A stretch of DNA of 64,000 nucleotides from Excoecaria cochinchinensis (GCA_947683425.1 CANTUQ010000295.1:186001-250000); one strand, 5' to 3'; shown: positions 35,762-50,734, counted from the stretch's first letter. Made by a program: numbers and translations. Notes: generated from the letters alone by a model not told the origin.

Positions 35762-38185
35762 GATTCTCGATGCGCTGTGACCGGCAAGCTTCCAGTAGCT
35801 ATTCCAATCGAGTTTTCCTGAATTATTGGACTCGGATCCGAAATTTCACGATTTCTCGATTTCGGTGATTTTCCCTAGTGGTACCCCTAGGGGAATCCGT
35901 AAAAATTCGTCGGATTCCGGCGAGGCCGATTCTCGATGCGCTGTGACAGGCAAGCTTCCAGTATCTATTCCAATCGAGTTTTCCTAAATTATTGGACTCG
36001 GATCCGAAATTTCACCACTTTTTACGATTTCTCGATTTTGGTGATTTTCCCTAGTGGTACCCCTAGGGGAATCCATAAAAATTCGTCGGATTCTGGCGAG
36101 GCCGATTCTCGATGCGCTGTGACCGGCAAGCTTCCAGTAGCTATTCCAATCGAGTTTTCCTGAATTATTGGACTCGGATCCGAAATTTCACCACTTTTTA
36201 CGATTTCTCGATTTTGGTGATTTTCCCTAGTGGTACCCCTAGGGGAATCCGTAAAAATTCGTCGGATTCCGGCGAGGCCAATTCTCGATGCGCTGTGACC
36301 GGCAAGCTTCCAGTAGCTATTCCAATCGAGTTTTCCTGAATTATTGGACTCGGATCCGAAATTTCACCACTTTTTACGATTTCTCGATTTTGGTAATTTT
36401 CCCTAGTGGTACCCCTAGGGGAATCCGTAAAAATTCGTCGGATTTCGGGGAGGCCGATTCTCGATGCGCTGTGACCGGCAAGCTTCCAGTAGCTATTCCA
36501 ATCGAGTTTTCCTGAATTATTGGACTCGGATCCGAAATTTCACGATTTCTCGATTTTGGTGATTTTCCCTAGTGGTACCCCTAGGGGAATCCATAAAAAT
36601 TCGTCGGATTCCGGCGAGGCCGATTCTCGATGCGCTGTGACCGGCAAGCTTCCAGTAGCTATTCCGATCGAGTTTTCCTGAATTATTGGACTCGGATCCG
36701 AAATTTCACCACTTTTTTACGATTTCTCGATTTTGGTGATTTTCCCTAGTGGTACCCCTAGGGGAATCCGTAAAAATTCGTCGGATTCCGGTGAGGCCGA
36801 TTCTCGATGCGCTGTGACCGGCAAGCTTCCAGTAGCTATTCCAATCGAGTTTTCCTGAATTATTGGACTCGGATCCGAAATTTCACGATTTCTCGATTTT
36901 GGTGATTTTCCCTAGTGGTACCCCTAGGGGAATCCATAAAAATTCGTCGGATTCTGGCGAGGCCGATTCTCGATGCACTGTGACCGGCAAGCTTCCAGTA
37001 GCTATTCCGATCGAGTTTTCCTGAATTATTGGACTCGGATCCGAAATTTCACCACTTTTTTACGATTTCTCGATTTTGGTGATTTTCCCTAGTGGTACCC
37101 CTAGGGGAATCCGTAAAAATTCGTCGGATTCCGGCGAGGCCGATTCTCGATGCGCTGTGACCGGCAAGCTTCCAGTAGCTATTCCAATCGAGTTTTCCTG
37201 AATTATTGGACTCGGATCCGAAATTTCACCACTTTTTACGATTTCTCGATTTTGGTGATTTTCCCTAGTGGTACCCCTAGGGGAATCCGTAAAAATTCGT
37301 CGGATTCCGGCGAGGCCGATTCTCGATGCGCTGTGACCGGCAAGCTTCCAGTAGCTATTCCAATCGAGTTTTCCTGAATTATTGGACTCGGATCCGAAAT
37401 TTCACCACTTTTTACGATTTCTCGATTTTGGTGATTTTCCCTAGTGGTACCCCTAGGGGAATCCGTAAAAATTCGTCGGATTCCGGCGAGACCGATTCTC
37501 GATGCGCTGTGACCAGCAAGCTTCCAGTAGCTATTCCAATCGAGTTTTCCTAAATTATTGGACTCGGATCCGAAATTTCACCACTTTTTACGATTTCTCG
37601 ATTTTGGTGATTTTCCCTAGTGGTACCCCTAGGGGAATCCGTAAAAATTCGTCGGATTCCGGCGAGGCCGATTCTCGATGCGCTGTGACCGGCAAGCTTC
37701 CAGTAGCTATTCCAATCGAGTTTTCCTGAATTATTGGACTCGGATCCGAAATTTCACGATTTTTCGATTTTGGTGATTTTCCCTAGTGGTACCCCTAGGG
37801 GAATCCGTAAAAATTCGTCGGATCCCGGCGAGGCCGATTCTCGATGTGCTGTGACCGGCAAGCTTCCAGTAGCTATTCCAATCGAGTTTTCCTGAATTAT
37901 TGGACTCGGATCCGAAATTTCACCACTTTTTACGATTTCTCGATTTTGGTGATTTTCCCTAGTGGTACCCCTAGGGGAATCCGTAAAAATTCGTCGGATT
38001 CCGGCGAGGCCGATTCTCGATGTGCTGTGACCGGCAAGCTTCCAGTAGCTATTCCAATCGAGTTTTCCTGAATTATTGGACTCGGATCCGAAATTTCACG
38101 ATTTCTCGATTTTGGTGATTTTCCCTAGTGGTACCCCTAGGGGAATCCGTAAAAATTCGTCGGATTCCGGCGAGGCCGATTCTCG

Positions 38186-40091
38186 ATGCGCTGTGACCGG
38201 CAACCTTCCAGTAGCAATTCCAATCGAGTTTTCCTGAATTATTGGACTCGGATCCGAAATTTCACCACTATTTACGATTTCTTGATTTTGGTGATTTTCC
38301 CTAGTGGTACCCCTAGGGGAATCCATAAAAATTCGTCGGATTTCGGCGAGGCCGATTCTCAATGCGCTGTGACCGGCAAGCTTCCAGTAGCTATTCCAAT
38401 CGAGTTTTCCTGAATTATTTGACTCGGATCCGAAATTTCACGATTTCTCGATTTTGGTGATTTTTCCTAGTGGTACCCCTAGGGGAATCCGTAAAAATTC
38501 GTCGGATTCCGGCGAGACCGATTCTCGATGCGCTGTGACCGGCAAGCTTCCAATAGCTATTCCAATCGATTTTTCCTGAATTATTGGACTCGGATCCGAA
38601 ATTTCACCACTTTTTACGATTTCTCGATTTTGGTGATTTTCCCTAGTGGTACCCCTAGGGGAATCCGTAAAAATTCGTCGGATTCCGGCGAGGCCGATTC
38701 TCGATGCGCTGTGACCGGCAAGCTTCCAGTATCTATTCCAATCGAGTTTTCCTGAATTATTGGACTCGGATCCGAAATTTCACCACTTTTTACGATTTCT
38801 CGATTTTGGTGATTTTCCCTAGTGGTACCCCTAGGGGAATCCGTAAAAATTCGTCGGATTCCGGCGAGACCGATTCTCGATGCGCTGTGACCGGCAAGCT
38901 TCCAGTAGCTATTCCAATCGAGTTTTCCTAAATTATTGGACTCGGATCCGAAATTTCACCACTTTTTACGATTTCTCGATTTTGGTGATTTTCCCTAGTG
39001 GTACCCCTAGGGGAATCCGTAAAAATTCGTCGGATTCCGGCGAGGCCGATTCTCGATGTGCTGTGACCGGCAAGCTTCCAGTAGCTATTCCAATCGAGTT
39101 TTCCTGAATTATTGGACTCGGATCCGAAATTTCACGATTTCTCGATTTTGGTGATTTTCCCTAGTGGTACCCCTAGGGGAATCCGTAAAAATTCGTCGGA
39201 TTCCGGCGAGGCCGATTCTCGATGCGCTGTGACCGGCAACCTTCCAGTAGCAATTCCAATCGAGTTTTCCTGAATTATTGGACTCGGATCCGAAATTTCA
39301 CCACTATTTACGATTTCTTGATTTTGGTGATTTTCCCTAGTGGTACCCCTAGGGGAATCCATAAAAATTCGTCGGATTTCGGCGAGGCCGATTCTCAATG
39401 CGCTGTGACCGGCAAGCTTCCAGTAGCTATTCCAATCGAGTTTTCCTGAATTATTTGACTCGGATCCGAAATTTCACGATTTCTCGATTTTGGTGATTTT
39501 TCCTAGTGGTACCCCTAGGGGAATCCGTAAAAATTCGTCGGATTCCGGCGAGACCGATTCTCGATGCGCTGTGACCGGCAAGCTTCCAATAGCTATTCCA
39601 ATCGATTTTTCCTGAATTATTGGACTCGGATCCGAAATTTCACCACTTTTTACGATTTCTCGATTTTGGTGATTTTCCCTAGTGGTACCCCTAGGGGAAT
39701 CCGTAAAAATTCGTCGGATTCCGGCGAGGCCGATTCTCGATGCGCTGTGACCGGCAAGCTTCCAGTATCTATTCCAATCGAGTTTTCCTGAATTATTGGA
39801 CTCGGATCCGAAATTTCACCACTTTTTACGATTTCTCGATTTTGGTGATTTTCCCTAGTGGTACCCCTAGGGGAATCCGTAAAAATTCGTCGGATTCCGG
39901 CGAGACCGATTCTCGATGCGCTGTGACCGGCAAGCTTCCAGTAGCTATTCCAATCGAGTTTTCCTAAATTATTGGACTCGGATCCGAAATTTCACCACTT
40001 TTTACGATTTCTCGATTTTGGTGATTTTCCCTAGTGGTACCCCTAGGGGAATCCGTAAAAATTTGTCGGATTCCGGCGAGGCCGATTCTCG
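38186..40091 (+). repeat. 1,036-bp hexamer, tandem pair
   Basis: 38186-39221 is repeated from 39222 at an offset of exactly 1,036 bp (4x176 + 2x166). Marks shared by both are 'ggcaacc', 'gtagcaattcc', 'ccactattta', 'tttcttgattttgg', 'tctcaatgcg' and 'tccaatagc'. The second copy can be followed to about 40091. A further copy lies at 44723. Confidence 0.85.
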
Positions 40092-42301
40092 ATGCGCTGT
40101 GACCGGCAAGCTTCCAGTAGCTATTCCAATCGAGTTTTCCTGAATTATTGGACTCGGATCCGAAATTTCACCACTTTTTACGATTTCTCGATTTTGGTGA
40201 TTTTCCCTAGTGGTACCCCTAGTGGAATCCGTAAAAATTCGTTGGATTCTGGCGAGGCCGATTCTCGATGCGCTGTGACCGGCAAGCTTCCAGTAGCTAT
40301 TCCAATCGAGTTTTCCTGAATTATTGGACTCAGATCCGAAATTTCACGATTTTTCGATTTTGGTGATTTTCCCTAGTGGTACCCCTAGGGGAATCCGTAA
40401 AAATTCGTCGGATTCCGGTGAGGCCGATTCTCGATGCGCTGTGACCGGCAAGCTTCCAGTAGCTATTCCAATCGAGTTTTCCTGAATTATTGGACTCGGA
40501 TCCGAAATTTCACCACTTTTTACGATTTCTCGATTTTGGTGATTTTCCCTAGTGGTACCCCTAGGGGAATCCGTAAAAATTCGTCGGATTCCGGCGAGGC
40601 CGATTCTCGATGTGCTGTGACCGGCAAGCTTCCAGTAGCTATTCCAATCGAGTTTTCCTGAATTATTGGACTCGGATCCGAAATTTCACGATTTCTCGAT
40701 TTTGGTGATTTTCCCTAGTGGTATCCCTAGGGGAATCCGTAAAAATTCGTCGGATTCCGGCGAGGCCGATTCTCGATGCGCTGTGACCGGCAAGCTTCCA
40801 GTAGCTATTCCAATCGAGTTTTCCTGAATTATTGGACTCGGATCCGAAATTTCTCCACTTTTTACGATTTCTCGATTTTGGTGATTTTCCCTAGTGGTAC
40901 CCCTAGGGGAATCCGTAAAAATTCGTCGGATTCCGGCGAGGCCGATTCTCGATGTGCTGTGACCGGCAAGCTTCCAGTAGCTATTCCAATCGAGTTTTCC
41001 TGAATTATTGGACTCGGATCCGAAATTTCACGATTTCTCGATTTTGGTGATTTTCCCTAGTGGTATCCCTAGGGGAATCCGTAAAAATTCGTCGGATTCC
41101 GGCGAGGCCGATTCTCGATGCGCTATGACCGGCAAGCTTCCAGTAGCTATTCCAATCGAGTTTTCCTGAATTATTGGACTCGGATCCGAAATTTCACCAC
41201 TTTTTACGATTTCTCGATTTTGGTGATTTTCCCTAGTGGTACCCCTAGGGGAATCCGTAAAAATTCGTCGAATTCCGGCGTGGCCGATTCTCGATGCGCT
41301 GTGACCGGCAAGCTTCCAGTAGCTATTCCAATCGAGTTTTCCTGAATTATTGGACTCGGATCCGAAATTTCACCACTTTTTACGATTTCTCGATTTTGGT
41401 GATTTTCCCTAGTGGTACCCCTAGGGTAATCCGTAAAAATTCATCGGATTCCGGCGAGACCGATTCTCGATGCGCTGTGACCGGCAAGCTTCCAGTAGCT
41501 ATTCCAATCGAGTTTTCCTGAATTATTGGACTCGGATCCGAAATTTCACGATTTCTCGATTTTGGTGATTTTCCCTAGTGGTATCCCTAGGGGAATCCGT
41601 AAAAATTCGTCGGATTCCGGCGAGGCCGATTCTCGATGCGCTGTGACCGGCAAGCTTCCAGTAGCTATTCCAATCGAGTTTTCCTGAATTATTGGACTCG
41701 GATCCGAAATTTCACGATTTCTCGATTTTGGTGATTTTCCCTAGTTGTATCCCTAGGGGAATCCGTAAAAATTCGTCGGATTCCGGCGAGGCTGATTCTC
41801 GATGCGCTGTGACCGGCAAGCTTCCAGTAGCTATTCCAATCGAGTTTTCCTGAATTATTGGACTCGGATCCGAAATTTTACCACTTTTTACGATTTCTCG
41901 ATTTTGGTGATTTTCCCTAGTGGTACCCCTAGGGGAATCCGTAAAAATTCGTCGGATTCCGGCGAGGCCGATTCTCGATGCGCTGTGACCGGCAAGCTTC
42001 CAGTAGCTATTCCAATCGAGTTTTCCTGAATTATTGGACTCGGATCCCAAATTTCACGATTTCTCGATTTTGGTGATTTTCCCTAGTGGTACCCCTAGGG
42101 GAATCCGTAAAAATTCGTCGGATTCCGGCGAGGCCGATTCTCGATGCGATGTGACCGGCAAGTTTTCAGTAGCTATTCCAATCGAGTTTTCCTGAATTAT
42201 TGGACTCGGATCCGAAATTTTACGATTTCTCGATTTTGGTGATTTTCCGTAGTGGTACCCCTAGGGGAATCCATAAAAATTCGTCGGATTCCGGCGAGGC
42301 C

Positions 42302-43320
42302 GATTCTTGATGCGCTGTGACCGGCAAGCTTCCAGTAGCTATTCCAATCGAGTTTTCCTGAATTATTGGACTCGGATCCGAAATTTCACCACTTTTTACG
42401 ATTTCTCGATTTTGGTGATTTTCCCTAGTGGTACCCCTAGGGGAATCCGTAAAAATTCGTCGGATTCCAGCGTGGACGATTCTCGATGCACTGTGACCGG
42501 CAAGCTTCCAGTAGCTATTCCAATCGAGTTTTCCTGAATTATTGGACTCGGATCCGAAATTTCACGATTTCTCGATTTTGGTGATTTTCCCTAGTGGTAT
42601 CCCTAGGTGAATCCGTAAAAAATCGTCGGATTCCGGCGAGGCTGATTCTCGATGCGCTGTGACCGGCAAGGTTCCAGTAGCTATTCCAATCGAGTTTTCC
42701 TGAATTATTGGACTCGGATCCGAAATTTACCACTTTTTACGATTTCTCGATTTTGGTGATTTTCCCTAGTGGTACCCCTAGGGGAATCCGTAAAAATTCG
42801 TCGGATTCCGGCGAGGTCGATTCTCGATGCGCTGTGACCGGCAAGCTTCCAGTAGCTATTCCAATCGAGTTTTCCTGAATTATTGGACTCGGATCCCAAA
42901 TTTCACGATTTCTCGATTTTGGTGATTTTCCCTAGTGGTACCCCTAGGGGAATCCGTAAAAATTCGTCGGATTCCGGCGAGGCCGATTCTCGATGCGATG
43001 TGACCGGCAAGTTTCCAGTAGCTATTCCAATCGAGTTTTCCTGAATTATTGGACTCGGATCCGAAATTTTACGATTTCTCGATTTTGGTGATTTTCCGTA
43101 GTGGTACCCCTAGGGGAATTCATAAAAATTCGTCGGATTCCGGCGAGGCCGATTCTTGATGCGCTGTGACCGGCAAGCTTCCAGTAGCTATTCCAATCGA
43201 GTTTTCCTGAATTATTGGACTCGGATCCGAAATTTCACCACTTTTTACGATTTCTCGATTTTGGTGATTTTCTTTAGTGGTACCCCTAGGGGAATCCGTA
43301 AAAATTTGTAGAATTCCGGC
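42302..43320 (+). repeat. 849-bp local satellite repeat
   Basis: The series 'ggatcccaaatttcacg', 'gcgatgtgacc', 'tttccgtagtgg' and 'gattcttgatgc' occurs near 42045-42310 and again near 42893-43160, an offset of about 849 bp. The same pair is carried into the second unit of the large duplication (near 47546 and 48395). Confidence 0.6.
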
Positions 43321-43686
43321 GAGGCCGATTCTCGATGCGCTGTGACCGGCAAGCTTCCAGTAGCTATTCCAATCGAGTTTTCCTGAATTATTGGACTCGG
43401 ATCCGAAATTTCACCACTTTTTACGATTTCTCGATTTTGGTGATTTTCCCTAGTGGTACCCCTAGGGGAATCCGTAAAAATTCGTCGGATTCCGGCGAGA
43501 CCGATTCTCGATGCGCTGTGACCGGCAAGCTTCCAGTAGCTATTCCAATCGAGTTTTCCTAAATTATTGGACTCGGATCCGAAATTTCACCACTTTTTAC
43601 GATTTCTCGATTTTGGTGATTTTCCCTAGTGGTACCCCTAGGGGAATCCGTAAAAATTCGTCGGTTTCCGGCGAGGCCGATTCTCG

Positions 43687-46600
43687 ATGCGCTATGACCG
43701 GCAAGCTTCCAGTAGCTATTCCAATCGAGTTTTCCTAAATTATTGGACTCGGATCCGAAATTTCACCACTTTTTACGATTTCTCGATTTTGGTGATTTTC
43801 CCTAGTGGTACCCCTAGGGGAATCCGTAAAAATTCGTCGGATTCTGGCGAGGCCGATTCTCGATGCGCTGTGACCGGCAAGCTTCCAGTAGCTATTCCAA
43901 TCGAGTTTTCCTGAATTATTGGACTCGGATCCGAAATTTCACCACTTTTTACGATTTCTCGATTTTGGTGATTTTCCCTAGTGGTACCCCTAGGGGAATC
44001 CGTAAAAATTCGTCGGATTCCGGCGAGACCGATTCTCGATGCGCTGTCACCAGCAAGCTTCCAGTAGCTATTCCAATCGAGTTTTCCTAAATTATTGGAC
44101 TCGGATCCGAAATTTCACCACTTTTTACGATTTCTCGATTTTGGTGATTTTCCCTAGTGGTACCCCTAGGGGAATCCGTAAAAATTCGTCGGATTCCGGC
44201 GAGGCCGATTCTCGATGCGCTGTGACCGACAAGCTTCCAGTAGCTATTCCAATCGAGTTTTCCTGAATTATTGGACTCGGATCCGAAATTTCACGATTTT
44301 TCGATTTTGGTGATTTTCCCTAGTGGTACCCCTAGGGGAATCCGTAAAAATTCGTCGGATCCCGGCGAGGCCGATTCTCGATGTGCTGTGACCGGCAAGC
44401 TTCCAGTAGCTATTCCAATCGAGTTTTCCTGAATTATTGGACTCGGATCCGAAATTTCACCACTTTTTACGATTTCTCGATTTTGGTGATTTTCCCTAGT
44501 GGTACCCCTAGGGGAATCCGTAAAAATTCGTCGGATTCCGGCGAGGCCGATTCTCGATGTGCTGTGACCGGCAAGCTTCCAGTAGCTATTCCAATCGAGT
44601 TTTCCTGAATTATTGGACTCGGATCCGAAATTTCACGATTTCTCGATTTTGGTGATTTTCCCTAGTGGTACCCCTAGGGGAATCCGTAAAAATTCGTCGG
44701 ATTCCGGCGAGGCCGATTCTCGATGCGCTGTGACCGGCAACCTTCCAGTAGCAATTCCAATCGAGTTTTCCTGAATTATTGGACTCGGATCCGAAATTTC
44801 ACCACTATTTACGATTTCTTGATTTTGGTGATTTTCCCTAGTGGTACCCCTAGGGGAATCCATAAAAATTCGTCGGATTTCGGCGAGGCCGATTCTCAAT
44901 GCGCTGTGACCGGCAAGCTTCCAGTAGCTATTCCAATCGAGTTTTCCTGAATTATTTGACTCGGATCCGAAATTTCACGATTTCTCGATTTTGGTGATTT
45001 TTCCTAGTGGTACCCCTAGGGGAATCCGTAAAAATTCGTCGGATTCCGGCGAGACCGATTCTCGATGCGCTGTGACCGGCAAGCTTCCAGTAGCTATTCC
45101 AATCGAGTTTTCCTGAATTATTGGACTCGGATCCGAAATTTCACCACTTTTTACGATTTCTCGATTTTGGTGATTTTCCCTAGTGGTACCCCTAGGGGAA
45201 TCCGTAAAAATTCGTCGGATTCCGGCGAGGCCGATTCTCGATGCGCTGTGACCGGCACGCTTCCAGTATCTATTCCAATCGAGTTTTCCTGAATTATTGG
45301 ACTCGGATCCGAAATTTCACCACTTTTTACGATTTCTCGATTTTGGTGATTTTCCCTAGTGGTACCCCTAGGGGAATCCGTAAAAATTCGTCGGATTCCG
45401 GCGAGACCGATTCTCGATGCGCTGTGACCGGCAAGCTTCCAGTAGCTATTCCAATCGAGTTTTCCTAAATTATTGGACTCGGATCCGAAATTTCACCACT
45501 TTTTACGATTTCTCGATTTTGGTGATTTTCCCTAGTGGTACCCCTAGGGGAATCCGTAAAAATTCGTCGGATTCCGGCGAGGCCGATTCTCGATGCGCTG
45601 TGACCGGCAAGCTTCCAGTAGCTATTCCAATCGAGTTTTCCTGAATTATTGGACTCGGATCCGAAATTTCACCACTTTTTACGATTTCTCGATTTTGGTG
45701 ATTTTCCCTAGTGGTACCCCTAGTGGAATCCGTAAAAATTCGTTGGATTCTGGCGAGGCCGATTCTCGATGCGCTGTGACCGGCAAGCTTCCAGTAGCTA
45801 TTCCAATCGAGTTTTCCTGAATTATTGGACTCGGATCCGAAATTTCACGATTTTTCGATTTTGGTGATTTTCCCTAGTGGTACCCCTAGGGGAATCCGTA
45901 AAAATTCGTCGGATTCCGGTGAGGCCGATTCTCGATGCGCTGTGACCGGCAAGCTTCCAGTAGCTATTCCAATCGAGTTTTCCTGAATTATTGGACTCGG
46001 ATCCGAAATTTCACCACTTTTTACGATTTCTCGATTTTGGTGATTTTCCCTAGTGGTACCCCTAGGGGAATCCGTAAAAATTCGTCGGATTCCGGCGAGG
46101 CCGATTCTCGATGTGCTGTGACCGGCAAGCTTCCAGTAGCTATTCCAATCGAGTTTTCCTGAATTATTGGACTCGGATCCGAAATTTCACGATTTCTCGA
46201 TTTTGGTGATTTTCCCTAGTGGTATCCCTAGGGGAATCCGTAAAAATTCGTCGAATTCCGGCGAGGCCGATTCTCGATGCGCTGTGACCGGCAAGCTTCC
46301 AGTAGCTATTCCAATCGAGTTTTCCTGAATTATTGGACTCGGATCCGAAATTTCACCACTTTTTACGATTTCTCGATTTTGGTGATTTTCCCTAGTGGTA
46401 CCCCTAGGGGAATCCGTAAAAATTCGTCGGATTCCGGCGAGGCCGATTCTCGATGTGCTGTGACCGGCAAGCTTCCAGTAGCTATTCCAATCGAGTTTTC
46501 CTGAATTATTGGACTCGGATCCGAAATTTCACGATTTCTCGATTTTGGTGATTTTCCCTAGTGGTATCCCTAGGGGAATCCGTAAAAATTCGTCGGATTC

Positions 46601-49190
46601 CGGCGAGGCCGATTCTCGATGCGCTATGACCGGCAAGCTTCCAGTAGCTATTCCAATCGAGTTTTCCTGAATTATTGGACTCGGATCCGAAATTTCACCA
46701 CTTTTTACGATTTCTCGATTTTGGTGATTTTCCCTAGTGGTACCCCTAGGGGAATCCGTAAAAATTCGTCGGATTCCGGCGTGGCCGATTCTCGATGCGC
46801 TGTGACCGGCAAGCTTCCAGTAGCTATTCCAATCGAGTTTTCCTGAATTATTGGACTCGGATCCGAAATTTCACCACTTTTTACGATATCTCGATTTTGG
46901 TGATTTTCCCTAGTGGTACCCCTAGGGGAATCCGTAAAAATTCATCGGATTCCGGCGAGACCGATTCTCGATGCGCTGTGACCGGCAAGCTTCCAGTAGC
47001 TATTCCAATCGAGTATTCCTGAATTATTGGACTCGGATCCGAAATTTCACGATTTCTCGATTTTGGTGATTTTCCCTAGTGGTATCCCTAGGGGAATCCG
47101 TAAAAATTCGTCGGATTCCGGCGAGGCCGATTCTCGATGCGCTGTGACCGGCAAGCTTCCAGTAGCTATTCCAATCGAGTTTTCCTGAATTATTGGACTC
47201 GGATCCGAAATTTCACGATTTCTCGATTTTGGTGATTTTCCCTAGTTGTATCCCTAGGGGAATCCGTAAAAATTCGTCGGATTCCGGCGAGGCTGATTCT
47301 CGAGGCGCTGTGACCGGCAAGCTTCCAGTAGCTATTCCAATCGAGTTTTCCTGAATTATTGGACTCGGATCCGAAATTTTACCACTTTTTACGATTTCTC
47401 GATTTTGGTGATTTTCCCTAGTGGTACCCCTAGGGGAATCCGTAAAAATTCATCGGATTCCGGCGAGGCCGATTCTCGATGCGCTGTGACCGGCAAGCTT
47501 CCAGTAGCTATTCCAATCGAGTTTTCCTGAATTATTGGACTCGGATCCCAAATTTCACGATTTCTCGATTTTGGTGATTTTCCCTAGTGGTACCCCTAGG
47601 GGAATCCGTAAAAATTCGTCGGATTCCGGCGAGGCCGATTCTCGATGCGATGTGACCGGCAAGTTTCCAGTAGCTATTCCAATCGAGTTTTCCTGAATTA
47701 TTGGACTCGGATCCGAAATTTTACGATTTCTCGATTTTGGTGATTTTCCGTAGTGGTACCCCTAGGGGAATCCATAAAAATTCGTCGGATTCCGGCGAGG
47801 CCGATTCTTGATGCGCTGTGACCGGCAAGCTTCCAGTAGCTATTCCAATCGAGTTTTCCTGAATTATTGGACTCGGATCCGAAATTTCACCACTTTTTAC
47901 GATTTCTCGATTTTGGTGATTTTCCCTAGTGGTACCCCTAGGGGAATCCGTAAAAATTCGTCGGATTCCAGCGTGGACGATTCTCGATGCGCTGTGACCG
48001 GCAAGCTTCCAGTAGCTATTCCAATCGAGTTTTCCTGAATTATTGGACTCGGATCCGAAATTTCACGATTTCTCGATTTTGGTGATTTTCCCTAGTGGTA
48101 TCCCTAGGTGAATCCGTAAAAAATCGTCGGATTCCGGCGAGGCTGATTCTCGATGCGCTGTGACCGGCAAGGTTCCAGTAGCTATTCCAATCGAGTTTTC
48201 CTGAATTATTGGACTCGGATCCGAAATTTACCACTTTTTACGATTTCTCGATTTTGGTGATTTTCCCTAGTGGTACCCCTAGGGGAATCCGTAAAAATTC
48301 GTCGGATTCCGGCGAGGCCGATTCTCGATGCGCTGTAACCGGCAAGCTTCCAGTAGCTATTCCAATCGAGTTTTCCTGAATTATTGGACTCGAATCCCAA
48401 ATTTCACGATTTCTCGATTTTGGTGATTTTCCCTAGTGGTACCCCTAGGGGAATCCGTAAAAATTCGTCGGATTCCGGAGAGGCCGATTCTCGATGCGAT
48501 GTGACCGGCAAGTTTCCAGTAGCTATTCCAATCGAGTTTTCCTGAATTATTGGACTCGGATCCGAAATTTTACGATTTCTCGATTTTGGTGATTTTCCGT
48601 AGTGGTACCCCTAGGGGAATCCATAAAAATTCGTCGGATTCCGGCGAGGCCGATTCTTAATGCGCTGTGACCGGCAAGCTTCCAGTAGCTATTCCAATCG
48701 AGTTTTCCTGAATTATTGGACTCGGATCCGAAATTTCACCACTTTTTACGATTTCTCGATTTTGGTGATTTTCTTTAGTGGTACCCCTAGGGGAATCCGT
48801 AAAAATTTGTCGAATTCCGGCGAGGCCGATTCTCGATGCGCTGTGACCGGCAAGCTTCCAGTAGCTATTCCAATCGAGTTTTCCTGAATTATTGGACTCG
48901 GATCCGAAATTTCACCACTTTTTACGATTTCTCGATTTTGGTGATTTTCCCTAGTGGTACCCCTAGGGGAATCCGTAAAAATTCGTCGGATTCCGGCGAG
49001 ACCGATTCTCGATGCGCTGTGACCGGCAAGCTTCCAGTAGCTATTCCAATCGAGTTTTCCTAAATTATTGGACTCGGATCCGAAATTTCACCACTTTTTA
49101 CGATTTCTCGATTTTGGTGATTTTCCCTAGTGGTACCCCTAGGGGAATCCGTAAAAATTCGTCGGTTTCCGGCGAGGCCGATTCTCGATG
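43687..49190 (+). repeat. 5.5-kb satellite tandem duplication, unit 2
   Basis: Tandem partner of 37150-43686 with one fewer 1,036-bp hexamer. Shared private marks include 'ggcaacc' with 'gtagcaatt' (44750), 'ccactattta', 'cctagtggaatcc' (45721), 'ttgtatccc' (47246), 'aaaaaatcg' (48117) and 'gtcggtttccgg' (49161). The match stops near 49190-49230. Confidence 0.85.
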
Positions 49191-50734
49191 CGCTATGACC
49201 GGCAAGCTTCCAGTAGCTATTCCAATCGAGTTTTCCTGAATTATTGGACTCGGATCCGAAATTTCACGATTTCTTAATTTTGGTGATGTTTCCTAGTGGT
49301 ACCCCTAGGGGAATCCGTAAAAATTCGTCGGATTCCGGCGAGGCCGATTCTCGATGCGCTGTGACCGGCAAGCTTCCAGTAGCTATTCCAATCGAGTTTT
49401 CCTGAATTATTTTTTCTCGGATCCGAAATTGCACCACTTTTTACGATTTCTCGATTTTGGTGATTTTCCCTAGTGGTACCCCTAGGGGAATCCGTAAAAA
49501 TTCGTCGGATTCCGGCGAGGACGATTCTCGATGCGCTGTGACCGGCAAGCTTCCAGTAGCTATTCCAATCGAGTTTTCCTGAATTATTGGACTCGGATCC
49601 GAAATTTCACGATTTCTCGATTTTGGTGATTTTCCCTAGTGGTACCCCTAGGGGAATCCGTAAAAAATCGTCGGATTCCAGCGAGGTCGATTCTCGATGC
49701 GCTGTGACCGGCAAGCTTCCAGTAGCTATTCCAATCGAGTTTTCCTGAATTATTGGACTCGGATCCGAAATTTCACGATTTCTCGATTTTGGTGATTTTC
49801 CCTAGTGGTACCCCTAGGGGAATCCGTAAAAATTCGTCGGATTCTGGCGAGGCCGATTCTCGATGCGCTGTGACCGGCAAGCTTCCAGTATCTATTCCAA
49901 TCGAGTTTTCCTGATTTATTTTTTCTCGGATCCGAAATTGCACCACTTTTTATGATTTCTCGATTTTGGTGATTTTCCCTAGTGGTACCCCTAGGGGAAT
50001 CCGTAAAAATTCGTCGGATTCCGGCGAGGACGATTCTCGATGCGCTGTGACCGGCAAGCTTCCAGTAGCTATTCCAATCGAGTTTTCCTGAATTATTGGA
50101 CTCGGATCCGAAATTTCACGATTTCTCGATTTTGGTGATTTTCCCTAGTGGTACCCCTAGGGGAATCCGTAAAAATTCGTCGGATTCCAGCGAGGTCGAT
50201 TCTCGATGCGCTGTGACCGGCAAGCTTCCAGTAGCTATTCCAATCGAGTTTTCCTGAATTATTGGACTCGGATCCGAAATTTCACCACTTTTTACGATTT
50301 CTCGATTTTTGTGATTTTCCCTAGTGGTACCCCTAGGGGAATCCGTAAAAATTCGTCGGATTCTGGCGAGGCCGATTCTCGATGCGCTGTGACCGGCAAG
50401 CTTCCAGTATCTATTCCAATCGAGTTTTCCTGAATTATTTTTTCTCGGATCCGAAATTTCACCACTTTTTATGATTTCTCGATTTTGGTGATTTTCCCTA
50501 GTGGTACCCCTAGGGGAATCCGTAAAAATTCGTCGGATTCCGGCGAGGACGATTCTCAATGCGCTGTGACCGGCAAGATTCCAGTAGCTATTCCAATCGA
50601 ATTTTCCTGAATTATTAGACTCGGATCCGAAATTTCACCACTTTTTACGATTTCTCGATTTTGGTGATTTTCCCTAGTGGTACCCCTAGGGAAATCCGTA
50701 AAAATTCGTCGGATTCCGGCGAGGCCGATTCTCG

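Larger units (their letters stand above)
37150..43686 (+). repeat. 6.5-kb satellite tandem duplication, unit 1
   Basis: This block and 43687-49190 lie directly next to each other and share private variants. The offset is 6,537 bp at the left end (37326 / 43863, 37502 / 44039) and 5,501 bp from 39222 onward (39222 / 44723, 42307 / 47808, 43335 / 48836). The 1,036-bp difference equals one extra copy of a hexamer (38186-39221) in this unit. Confidence 0.85.
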
